From contig JAKALA010000012.1 in NCBI GenBank assembly GCA_021813325.1, positions 1 to 64,000 of the forward strand: DNA of 64,000 nt, in the 5' to 3' direction. The notes beneath the pieces are model-generated. The model saw nothing but the letters and a program-made list of their open reading frames with translations. It had not been told where the DNA came from and did no database searches. Origin of the DNA: a bacterium. GTDB lineage: Bacteria; Verrucomicrobiota; Verrucomicrobiia; Limisphaerales; UBA11358. Every line of letters begins with the position of its first letter. The stretch's first letter is position 1. Made by a program: the position numbers and the translations under genes. Shown here piece after piece: positions 38,273 to 46,622 of the stretch.

Positions 38273-40296
38273 GCGATTGTCATGAAACATCGTCGCCGGT
38301 TCTGGATCCGGCGCATCATCATCACTTTACCCTGGCCTTGGTAGGCAATCCCAACGCCGGGAAAACCACGCTCTTCAATGCGTTGACGGGGCTGCGCGCC
38401 AAAACGGCAAACTTCGCCGGCACCACCGTGGAGCGCAAAGTCGGAAGACTTCATTTGAATCACCGGCAAGTGGTGGTGATTGATCTGCCAGGACTTTATA
38501 GTTTGGATAGCAAGTCGCCGGATGAAAAACTCGCAGCCGACGCCTTGCAAGGCAAACTGGGACATACCGCGCCCGATGCGGTTCTGGTGGTGGTGGATGC
38601 CACCAATTTGGAACGCAATCTCTTCCTGACCAGCCAGATCCTTGAATTGAAATGTCCGGTTATCGTGGCGTTGAACATGATGGATATGGCCCGTCGGGAC
38701 GGCATTTCGATTGATGTGGCAAAATTGCGGGCGGAACTGGGCTGCGTGGTGGTGCCCATCGCCGCGCGGGTCGGGGAAGGAATTAAGGAATTAAAGCAGG
38801 AGCTGAACCGGCTGGTTGCCGGCGCCATGCCGGAGGCGGTCAACCACGTCGATCCAAACTGCGCCGGCTGCACCGGCTGCACCTTTCAAGCGCGCTACGA
38901 GTGGACGGAGCAAATTTCCACCCGCGTCATGGATGCCGCCATTATCCAGCGTTCGGTCTGGACGGACAAATTGGACGATTATTTCACGCATCCAATTATT
39001 GGCGTGGTGGTGTTTCACGTGGTGATGGCGTTGCTGTTTGTGCTGATCTTCTGGGCGGCGCAAATCCCCATGGAATTGATTGACCACTTATTTGCCGGTG
39101 TCGGGCAATGGGTGGGAAACCACATGCCGGAAGGCGATTTGCAAAGTCTGATTGTGGATGGTGTCATCGGCGGCGTCGGTGGCATTTTGGTGTTCCTGCC
39201 GCAAATCTGCATTTTGTTCTTTGCGCTCTCGTTGCTGGAAGACACCGGTTACCTGTCCCGGGCGGCGTTCGTGATGGACAAAATCATGCGCAAACTGGGC
39301 CTGCCGGGTAAATCCTTTGTGCCGTTGCTGTCCGCGCATGCCTGCGCCATTCCCGCCATCATGTCCGCCCGCGTGATCGAAAACCCCCGCGACCGGCTGC
39401 TGACCGTGTTGATTGCGCCCTTGATGACCTGTTCGGCGCGCATTCCGGTTTACGCCATGGTGACGGCGTTGCTTTTTCCGCATTCACCCATCAAGGCGGC
39501 GCTTGTTTTTACCGCAGCGTATGGCGTGGGCGTGGCGGCGGCCTTGAGCATGGCCCTGCTGTTCCGGCGGACCATTCTGCCGGGCGAAAGCAAGCCCCTG
39601 ATCATCGAACTGCCGCCGTATCGTATTCCCGGCTGGCGGACGGCCTTGCTGCACACCTTTGACCGGGCGAAAATTTTTGTGAAACAGGCGGGCACGATCA
39701 TTTTGATGATTTCTCTGGTCCTGTGGGCGCTCGCCCATTATCCCAAATCGTCCCCTCCCGCCGAGGCGGTCCATTTGACAGAACAAGCCACGCAGGTCGA
39801 GCAAGCGGGCAATGCCAAACAAGCGGATGAATTGCGCGCGGCCGCCGACCGGCTGACGGCACAATCTGCGCTGCAACACTCGTTCGCCGGAAAACTGGGC
39901 CATCTGCTGGAGCCGGTCATTGCGCCGCTGGGCTACGACTGGCAAATCGGCATTGGCATTGTCAGCTCCTTTGCCGCCCGGGAAGTGATTGTTTCCACCT
40001 TGTCCATTGTTTATGGCGTTGGCGACGACGACAGCGCCAATGGTCGCACCTCGCTTTACGATTCCCTCCGCAAAGCCAAACGTAGCGACGGCACCCCGAT
40101 TTTTAATGTGGCCACCTGCGTGAGCCTGCTGGTTTTCTATATTCTGGCGGCGCAGTGTTTGCCGACTTCCGCCGTGATTCGGCGGGAAACCAACAGTTGG
40201 AAATGGGCCTTGTTTCAGGTGGGTTACATGAGTGTGCTCGCCTATTTGGCGGCCTTGCTGGTTTATCAGACCTTGCACCATCTCTGGCATTGGTAG
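38269..40296 (+). CDS. feoB: Ferrous iron transporter FeoB
   Basis: 675 residues. N-terminal G domain: G1 GNPNAGKTT (about 26-34), switch region with GTTVERKVG, G3 DLPGLYSL, G4 NMMD and G5 region near VVPIAARVGEG. A linker with three Cys (CAGCTGCTF, near residue 200) leads to the membrane channel: helices from VVFHVVMALLFVLIFWAAQ on, two FeoB Gate blocks (YLSRAAFVMDK...SFVPLLSAHACAIPAIM and SFAAREVIVSTLSIVYG). It imports Fe(II) across the inner membrane under GTP control. FeoC is not seen after it. Confidence 0.96.
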   Translation: MSDCHETSSPVLDPAHHHHFTLALVGNPNAGKTTLFNALTGLRAKTANFAGTTVERKVGRLHLNHRQVVVIDLPGLYSLDSKSPDEKLAADALQGKLGHTAPDAVLVVVDATNLERNLFLTSQILELKCPVIVALNMMDMARRDGISIDVAKLRAELGCVVVPIAARVGEGIKELKQELNRLVAGAMPEAVNHVDPNCAGCTGCTFQARYEWTEQISTRVMDAAIIQRSVWTDKLDDYFTHPIIGVVVFHVVMALLFVLIFWAAQIPMELIDHLFAGVGQWVGNHMPEGDLQSLIVDGVIGGVGGILVFLPQICILFFALSLLEDTGYLSRAAFVMDKIMRKLGLPGKSFVPLLSAHACAIPAIMSARVIENPRDRLLTVLIAPLMTCSARIPVYAMVTALLFPHSPIKAALVFTAAYGVGVAAALSMALLFRRTILPGESKPLIIELPPYRIPGWRTALLHTFDRAKIFVKQAGTIILMISLVLWALAHYPKSSPPAEAVHLTEQATQVEQAGNAKQADELRAAADRLTAQSALQHSFAGKLGHLLEPVIAPLGYDWQIGIGIVSSFAAREVIVSTLSIVYGVGDDDSANGRTSLYDSLRKAKRSDGTPIFNVATCVSLLVFYILAAQCLPTSAVIRRETNSWKWALFQVGYMSVLAYLAALLVYQTLHHLWHW

Positions 40297-40532
40297 CGGC
40301 GAATGCTTCCGGTTTTTTTCCAACGTCCATCCATCCCGTGCTTTGCCCGGGTGAACAATCGCTTGCAACCGGGAATGAAAACTTCCAAGCTGCTGCGCAA
40401 TGCAACCGCTGGTCATGGCTCTGGCGCGGAGTGGGACTGCCGATGGTAAACCGGCGTGGAAATGTTGTTTCATTCGCTTAATCCGTGCGGGATCAGACGC
40501 GGCGGCTGGCCAACCGTCAGGCAGGGACCATC

Positions 40533-41849
40533 ATGGAAAATCTTAAAATGTCAGACGCGCCGCCGGTCATTGAGCCGCCCAAGGCCGGCTCAGGCTCTGA
40601 TGCGGCGTCGGCGGGGGGCTTCCGCGTGTCCGGCGGGGTTAAGTTTCTGGCCTATCTGCTAAGTTTGTGCCTCGGAGCATTCCTGGCGGATGGATTGGTG
40701 TCGTTGCTGGATGACACCACCGGCGTGATTCTTCATGTTCATGCGCTGCTGCCCGTCCGCATGTTGGCCGGCTTCCTGGCGGTCTTGCTGGCGCTCGTGG
40801 TTTACGGGCTGCTGGCGTTTTCGCGGGCCATTCCGAAACGTTGTTTTGTGCCGCTGGCCTTGTTTTATCTGGTTACCGAACTGGCCGGTTTTCCCTGTTA
40901 TTTCATTTATAATGATCACCTGCCGCAAATCTCCTGGTTCATGTCACTGGCGCAAACGGTTTTGGGCCTGTGGCTGCTGCGTCGCGTTCGCGGCCGCTGG
41001 CGGCTGGGCTGGCCTCTGGTGCCGCCTGAATCCCTGGGCATTCGTAGTGGTTTTGGCTGGCGCAATCTGGCCGGGTTTTCCCTGGCAAACCTTTTTGTCC
41101 TGATTCCGGCCGTGCTGCTTTACCTCTTTTTGTGCACCGCCGGTTTGATCAGCCATTTTACAGAAGGGTTCATGACGTTGCATCCCGGCGGCTTTCAAAT
41201 GCAGGTTCGCAAATACGAGAGCGACAGCGGCAAAACCATTCAGCTCTTTCCCATGGCGCACGTGGCCGACGCCGAATTCTACCGTCAGGTTGAACAATCC
41301 TTTCCCACCAATGCCGTGGTGTTGATGGAAGGCGTCTCGGATGAAAAACATCTGCTCAAGCAAAAGATCAATTATCAACGGATGGCCAACACACTGGGTT
41401 TGACCGAACAGCACACGGAATTTAAGCCCGGGCGGGGCAAGGTGGTTTTGGCGGATGTCGATGTTTCACAGTTTTCCACGAATACGTTGGATTTGCTGAA
41501 TTTGGTTTTCCGCTTTCATTCCGGCCAGGCCGATCTGGCGACGCTGGAAAAAGTGATGACCTATTCCGCCGGGCCGGACTTCCAGACACAGTTGTTGAAT
41601 GATCTGCTCTGGAAACGCAACGCTCATTTGCTGGGGCAAATCCACAAACAACTGGCCAAATCCGATCACATTGTGGTGCCCTGGGGCGTGGCGCACATGC
41701 CCGGCATCGCCCGCGAGATTCAGCGATCGGGTTTTTATCCGGTGGAAACCAACAACTACATGGTCATCCGCTTCGGCGGCGCGAAAAAACTAACTGTCGC
41801 GCCCGCTCTTGAATCGACAGCCGAGGCGGAACACGCCGTGAAAAAATAA
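40533..41849 (+). CDS. Membrane protein with TraB/GumN-like domain
   Basis: 438 residues from ATG 40533 (AGGGA seven bases upstream). About five membrane helices occupy residues 25-205 (LAYLLSLCLGAFLADGLVSLL to FVLIPAVLLYLFLCTAGLI). The C-terminal ~210 residues, on the far side of the last helix, carry TraB/GumN-like motifs: LFPMAHVADAEFYRQVEQSFP, VVLMEGVSDE and VPWGVAHMPGI. TraB-type proteins have been linked to peptide or pheromone control and erythromycin-like metalloprotease folds. The fusion to a membrane domain is notable. Lies 10 bases before an ABC transporter ATPase, so it may act with it. Confidence 0.7.
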   Translation: MENLKMSDAPPVIEPPKAGSGSDAASAGGFRVSGGVKFLAYLLSLCLGAFLADGLVSLLDDTTGVILHVHALLPVRMLAGFLAVLLALVVYGLLAFSRAIPKRCFVPLALFYLVTELAGFPCYFIYNDHLPQISWFMSLAQTVLGLWLLRRVRGRWRLGWPLVPPESLGIRSGFGWRNLAGFSLANLFVLIPAVLLYLFLCTAGLISHFTEGFMTLHPGGFQMQVRKYESDSGKTIQLFPMAHVADAEFYRQVEQSFPTNAVVLMEGVSDEKHLLKQKINYQRMANTLGLTEQHTEFKPGRGKVVLADVDVSQFSTNTLDLLNLVFRFHSGQADLATLEKVMTYSAGPDFQTQLLNDLLWKRNAHLLGQIHKQLAKSDHIVVPWGVAHMPGIAREIQRSGFYPVETNNYMVIRFGGAKKLTVAPALESTAEAEHAVKK

Positions 41850-41858
41850 TTTTGAAAT

Positions 41859-42632
41859 ATGGTTATCAGCCTTGACCAACTCACCAAATGTTATGGGGAG
41901 CAGACGGCGGTGGACGCCCTCTCGCTGGAAATTCCGGCCGGCCAAATCGTCGGCTTTTTGGGGCCGAACGGCGCTGGCAAATCCACCACCCTGAAAATGC
42001 TGACCGGCATGTTGGAACCAACCCGCGGGCAGGCCAGCATCTGCGGATTTGACCTTCGACAACAGCCCATTGAAGTGAAACGGCACGTCGGCTTTGTGCC
42101 CGAATCCGGCGCGGTTTTTGAATCGCTCACCGGCTTGGAATATCTGGAAATGGTCGCCGCGTTGTATGGCATACCGCCCAACGCCGCGCGGGCGCGGATC
42201 AAGCAATTCATCGCTTTCTTTGACCTGAGCTTTGAAACGCTCACCGACAAGCTGCTGGGCGCCTATTCCAAAGGCATGCGGCGCAAAGTGGTGATCACTT
42301 CCGCGCTGTTGCACAATCCGCCCGTCGTCTTCTTCGATGAGCCGTTGGATGGCCTGGACGCCAATGCGGCGGTCGGCTTCAAGGCGCTCATTCAGACCCT
42401 CGCCCGCGAAGGCAAAACCATTGTTTACAGTTCGCACATTCTGGATGTGGTCGAGCGGGTGTGCCATCGCGTCATCATCATCGACAAAGGCAAACTGCTG
42501 CTGGACGGCAAGCCCGATGAACTGGTGGCGGCCCATCAGTCCGGCACGCTGGAAAAACTGTTTACGCAACTGACCGGCGGCGCGGAACTGGAACGTCGCG
42601 CCGAAGACTTTGCCAAAACTTTCCGGCCATGA
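41859..42632 (+). CDS. ABC transporter ATP-binding protein
   Basis: 257 residues, single ATPase domain: Walker A GPNGAGKST, Q-loop near FVPESGAVF, signature YSKGMRRKV (LSGGQ equivalent), Walker B VVFFDEPLDGLD and H-loop YSSHILD. It belongs with ABC-2-type export systems (CcmA/DrrA-like). Overlaps the downstream permease gene by ATGA, so the two are made together. No substrate is evident. Confidence 0.95.
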   Translation: MVISLDQLTKCYGEQTAVDALSLEIPAGQIVGFLGPNGAGKSTTLKMLTGMLEPTRGQASICGFDLRQQPIEVKRHVGFVPESGAVFESLTGLEYLEMVAALYGIPPNAARARIKQFIAFFDLSFETLTDKLLGAYSKGMRRKVVITSALLHNPPVVFFDEPLDGLDANAAVGFKALIQTLAREGKTIVYSSHILDVVERVCHRVIIIDKGKLLLDGKPDELVAAHQSGTLEKLFTQLTGGAELERRAEDFAKTFRP

Positions 42633-44269
42633 GTTCTCCCGCCGCCCCGCCGATTTTGCCGGAACCGCCGCCTGCGCCGGAAAAAACCTTGCGCCGTTTG
42701 TTTTTGACGCTCTTTTTGCGAGGCCGTGGAGCGCGCGGACTGAACAAACAAGGTGCGCCCAAATCCATCGGCCGCAAACTGGCGCTTACCCTGGTGTTCT
42801 ATTTGTTGTTTGGCTGTATGGCGCTCTATTTCGTCCGGCAATCGGTGTTTGCACTTTCCGTTTATCTCCACGCGATGACGTTTGTTTTCCTGGGCATGTT
42901 CGTGGCGGCTTCGGCGGGCGAAATTCTCTTCAACAAAGAAGAAACCGATATTTTGCTGCATCGCCCCATCACGCCCAAAACGATGTTGTGGGCCAAGATT
43001 CGCGTATTGGTCGAAGTTTCGCTCTGGCTGGCCGGCGCCTTCAATCTGGTGGGACTGTGCGTCGGTTTTGGCGCGGCGGGCAACTGGCGTTTCCCTTTGA
43101 TCCATGTCGTTTCCACGATCATGGAAGCGCTGTTCTGCACAGGTTTTGTGGTGCTGGCCTACCAGCTTTGCCTGCGTTGGTTCGGACGCGAACGGCTGGA
43201 TGGACTGATGACCACGGTTCAAGTCCTGGTCTCGGTGGCCATGATCGCCGCCAGCCAGTTGTTGCCGCGGATGATTTTCCGGCTCGATCATGTGCTGAAT
43301 CTTACGGAAGCTTCGTGGTGGATCGGCCTGCTGCCGCCCGCGTGGTTTGCCGGTTTGGATGACGCGGTGGCTGGAAGCCTGGCGTTAAATTCCTGGCTTT
43401 TGGCGGCCATGGGTCTCGCCGTCACCTCGGTGGTGTTGTGGCTGGCTTTCGTCAAACTGGCGCGTGACTATGAAGTCGGCTTACAGACGATCAACGAAAC
43501 CAGTTCGCGGCGGGTTAAGACACGGGGCGGACGACGCTGGCTAAACAAGCTGGTGCAATTGCCGCCGCTCAGTTGGTGGCTGCGCGATCCGGTGACGCGG
43601 GCCTCTTTTTTACTGACGACCGCCTATTTGTTTCGCGACCGCGATGTGAAACTCCGCGTCTATCCGGGAATCGCGCCCGTCTTGATTATTCCCTTTGTGT
43701 TTCTGTTGCAGGACGGACGCGGCTCCGGCCATCAGCCAATGGGTTTTGGCGTGCCGTTCTCCGGATTGTATCTCGGCATGGTTCCGCTGTTGGGACTGCA
43801 ACTACTGCAATATTCTCAACAATGGCAGGCGTCCGACATCTTCCGCCTGGCGCCGATTCACGGTCCGGCGCCGCTCTGCCATGGTGCCCGCCGGGCCGTC
43901 CTGTGCTTTCTTGCCTTGCCGATGTTCGTGCTCGTGGCGGGCGTGGTCTGGTTGTTGCGCGGCGATTTGACGCAGCTTTTGTTGTTCATCCCGGGTCTGA
44001 TCGCGTTGCCGGTTTTTGCCTTGGTGCCCGGGGTGCGTGGACGTGGCGTGCCGCTGTCTATGCCATCGGACACCGCTAAATCCGCCGGTCGCGGCTTGAG
44101 CCTGATTTTCGTCATGTTCATCGCCCTTGGACTTTCCGCGCTGGCCTCGGTCGGTTGGGCGCAAGGCTGGTATTGGTGGCTGGTGCTTGGAGAAGTGGTG
44201 CTGGCGGCGATAATTTACACTGCCATGCGACTGGTTTTGGCCAAGGCGCGTTGGCCGGCGCTGAACTGA
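42629..44269 (+). CDS. ABC-2-type permease, large
   Basis: 546 residues, with about 10-12 membrane helices, starting after a proline-rich cytoplasmic tail (SSPAAPPILPEPPPAPEKT). Helices begin with LALTLVFYLLFGCMALYFV and end with WWLVLGEVVLAAIIYTAMRLVLA. It lacks a sequence family I can name beyond 'ABC-2 permease', but its overlap with the ATPase and its topology support that role. Its long size suggests two fused half-permeases. The ISKra4-like element lies 28 bases past its stop. Confidence 0.8.
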   Translation: MSSPAAPPILPEPPPAPEKTLRRLFLTLFLRGRGARGLNKQGAPKSIGRKLALTLVFYLLFGCMALYFVRQSVFALSVYLHAMTFVFLGMFVAASAGEILFNKEETDILLHRPITPKTMLWAKIRVLVEVSLWLAGAFNLVGLCVGFGAAGNWRFPLIHVVSTIMEALFCTGFVVLAYQLCLRWFGRERLDGLMTTVQVLVSVAMIAASQLLPRMIFRLDHVLNLTEASWWIGLLPPAWFAGLDDAVAGSLALNSWLLAAMGLAVTSVVLWLAFVKLARDYEVGLQTINETSSRRVKTRGGRRWLNKLVQLPPLSWWLRDPVTRASFLLTTAYLFRDRDVKLRVYPGIAPVLIIPFVFLLQDGRGSGHQPMGFGVPFSGLYLGMVPLLGLQLLQYSQQWQASDIFRLAPIHGPAPLCHGARRAVLCFLALPMFVLVAGVVWLLRGDLTQLLLFIPGLIALPVFALVPGVRGRGVPLSMPSDTAKSAGRGLSLIFVMFIALGLSALASVGWAQGWYWWLVLGEVVLAAIIYTAMRLVLAKARWPALN

Positions 44270-44297
44270 TTTTCCGCGAAGCCAATGTTGCTCATGG

Positions 44298-45271
44298 GGG
44301 TGCATCTTGACACTGTTCTTAATTTTGGTGGCAGACCTGTGAGCAGTCGTGGTTGCGGCGGGCAATTTCAAGGGCCATGAGGCGGCGACCGGGTTCGCTC
44401 CAGAACTGGCCGCAGCGTTTGCCGTTGGGCGCAGAAGGACTCCATCGCGCCGCTGCCCACCGGACAGCCTTTGGCGGCCTGCGTGGCGTAATGCGGATGC
44501 TCCCGGTGTTTTTCAAAATACAGGATTTCCGTCGGCACCGGCGGTGGCAACGCTTGTGCCCGCCGCGCACACCAGGCCGGCAGGTCTTGCAACGCCTGCA
44601 ACACCCCGGCTTCGCCGCCGTGCCGCAACTGGTGCCACAGCGGTTCCACCCACGCCCGCGCCGCCGTTGCGTTTTCCGGGTGCAGCGCGTGCGCCACCGC
44701 CCAGAGATGCTGGCTGGCATGATAGAAATCCAGCACGCCGGTGGCTTCAGCAAACCGGTCGGCCACGAGGTTCCAAATCCACACGCCGCCATCGGCCACG
44801 ACAAAGACCTGCCCCACCCGCCCCAGCGCCCCGCCACGGCGGCGGCCTGTTCATAGGACGTCGTCGCCAGTGCCGTGAAGGACAGCTTTTCGGCCAGTCC
44901 GGGCGTGAGCTTCTGATGCGGCGTCAGTCCCCAGACTTGTTGCTGCGGACTATGCCACTTACCCGTGGCGGGCTGTTGACCATAGTCCACCGTTAGCCTG
45001 ACCTCGCCCAACTCCGTCCGCAGCGTCAACGGGCGGCGTTTGCGCTGGCGCAGGGGGGGGGACTCGCCCGTCTGATCGGCGAGTTGTTGCAGCCGCTGTT
45101 CCAAGGTTTGCCGCCCCAGGTCCCGGTATTCAGCCACCACTTCCCGTTCCAAGTCCGCCAGCGTCGGCAGGGCCGATAGTTGCTTCGCTTCTTTCATGGC
45201 CGTCAGTTCACTTTCTGCCGGTCGAGGAACCATTTACTCCTACAGGGTAAGAACAGTGTCAAGATGCACCC
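44298..45271. mobile_element. ISKra4-like element, internally deleted, with intact ends
   Basis: A 974-base element bounded by 24-base perfect inverted repeats (44298-44321 and 45248-45271; they start GGGTGCATCTTGACACTGTT). The interior holds a transposase pseudogene on the minus strand with a central deletion. Perfect ends with a damaged transposase make it a candidate non-autonomous element that could be moved by a full-length relative elsewhere. No target duplication is obvious. It interrupts the propeller gene that starts at its right end. Confidence 0.85.
44319..45233 (-). pseudogene. ISKra4-like transposase, central deletion and frameshift
   Basis: The N-terminal half (MVPRPAESELTAMKEAKQL...) contains RRPLTLRTELGEVRLTVDYGQQ and LSFTALATTSYEQAAAVAGRWGG, the usual start of ISKra4-family transposases. 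The C-terminal half lies in a different frame (44368-44817): QVFVVADGGVWIWNLVADRFAEATGVLDFYHASQHLW, WVEPLWHQLRHGG and CPVGSGAMESFC. About 130 residues between SYEQAAAVA and the VVADGG block, which normally carry the first catalytic Asp region, are missing. The break lies near 44825. The product cannot be a functional transposase. Confidence 0.85.
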
Positions 45272-45922
45272 AGCACGAATGCCCGCGCGATTTTCGAGTC
45301 CGTCTATGGCTCATCCAACATCGTGTATTGCAATTTTTCCATCAGCGACGACGGCAAATACGTCGTCTATGAAGCCTGCACCAACGCCACTTCATCGGGC
45401 GCCGCCGCCGGCATTATTTTGCGCCAGAACATGTCAGCCGGCACCACTGACATCATCAACACCAATGTCTTCGTGCAGAGCTTGAGTTTTGCCTCTATGC
45501 ATGACCTTTCGATGTCGCCGGATGGCCGGTTTGTTTCCTACGTGGCCAAACAAACCAGCGGCAAGGCGATTTACCGCTGGGATGCCCAAACCGGCATCAA
45601 CACGCTCGTCAGCTTGGATCGCGATGGTGCGGCTCCGGCTGTGGGAGATTATGACTGGCCGGCAATGTCCTTCGATGGTCAATACGTCGCCTTCAACAGT
45701 TCCGCCACCAATCTGGTGAGCAATGTCGTTTCCAACACTTATCACATTTATCGCCGGGATTTAAATACGGCGACCACCCGGTTACTGGATGTGGATGCGA
45801 ACACCGTTGTCCACCGATGGCAAGGTAAAATTATTTCATCCGCATATGGATCGTATGCCACACTTCCAGGAGACGTGGCAAATTTCAATTATCTCGCTTC
45901 AATCACTACGGTTTTGAAATAA
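45272..45922 (+). pseudogene. Beta-propeller (PD40/TolB-like) protein, 5' part lost
   Basis: The open frame begins inside the right terminal repeat of the IS and runs without its own start: STNARAIFESVYGSSN, SISDDGKYVVYEA, LSMSPDGRFVSYVA and MSFDGQYVAFNSSATNLVSN. Those are repeated blades of a WD40-like or PD40 propeller, where the S.DG.YVAF pattern recurs about every 45 residues. Only three to four blades remain and the C-terminus (LASITTVLK) may also be altered. The normal protein of this type is exported and much longer. GTG 45323 could initiate translation, but a functional product is unlikely. Confidence 0.75.
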
Positions 45923-45979
45923 TCATGGCGGGCTTTTCTTGGCGTGAGCATTTCTTCTTTGAGGTCTCGTTTGCCGGAA

Positions 45980-46012
45980 AAACAAAAACGGCGGAGGCAA
46001 AGCCTCCGCCGT
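45980..46012 (-). terminator. Intrinsic terminator of the HU gene
   Basis: Perfect 11-base stem ACGGCGGAGGC / GCCTCCGCCGT (45988-45998 and 46002-46012) with a three-base loop. On the minus strand a TTTTTGTTTTT run follows, so it serves the HU gene; it may also end the plus-strand propeller fragment. Confidence 0.9.
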
Positions 46013-46040
46013 AAAATCAAAATCAATTTTATCGGGTTAA

Positions 46041-46331
46041 TTACTTTTTGGCACCCAGGATCGCGTCCTTGGCCGCCTTGGCGACGCGGAATTTCACCAC
46101 GCGCTTGGCCGCGATCTTGATGGTTTCGCCGGTTGCCGGATTGCGGCCCATGCGAGCTTTGCGGTTGACCAACACCAGCTTGCCGAGGCCGGGTAGGGTG
46201 AAGGAGTTCTTCGCATTCTTGTAAGCGAGATTGACGATAGCTTCAAGCGTAGCTCCAGCTTGTTTCTTGGTAATGCCGACGGTTTCAGCGACGGCGCCGA
46301 TGATTTGGGATTTGGTCAAGGATTTTGCCAT
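46041..46331 (-). CDS. hup: HU-family nucleoid DNA-binding protein
   Basis: 96 residues from ATG 46331 (GAGG four bases upstream); a longer frame to 46340 is not needed. SLTKSQIIGAVAETVGITKKQAGATLEAIVNL is the HU helix pair, LPGLGKLVLVNRKARMGRNPATGETIKIAAKRVVKFRVAKAAKDAIL the beta-arm with the conserved RNPxTG tip and the C-terminal helix. It bends DNA in the nucleoid. HU or IHF cannot be told apart; the sequence is closest to HU. Length is normal. Confidence 0.95.
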   Translation of the reverse strand: MAKSLTKSQIIGAVAETVGITKKQAGATLEAIVNLAYKNAKNSFTLPGLGKLVLVNRKARMGRNPATGETIKIAAKRVVKFRVAKAAKDAILGAKK

Positions 46332-46622
46332 AGGCCTCAAGAATCATTGGCGGCAGACCGGTTCGCAAGCTAAAAACCGCAGAAAATAGAGCAATTCGAA
46401 TGATTTTCACCTTGAAACATCAAAAACAGCCGGTGTGTGCAACTAAATCGTCGGCAACCAGTGTTCCTGTGGCCGCTGTTCATAGTGTCAAACGTGACGG
46501 GTTTTGTTTCGAAATCGGAGTGGTCGGTCGGAGAATAAACGGACGCCAATGTGCATTCAGGAAGGCATCGCGGGGCAACCGGTTAATCAAGAAAGATCGA
46601 CGTCCGGGCTTTTTATTTGATA

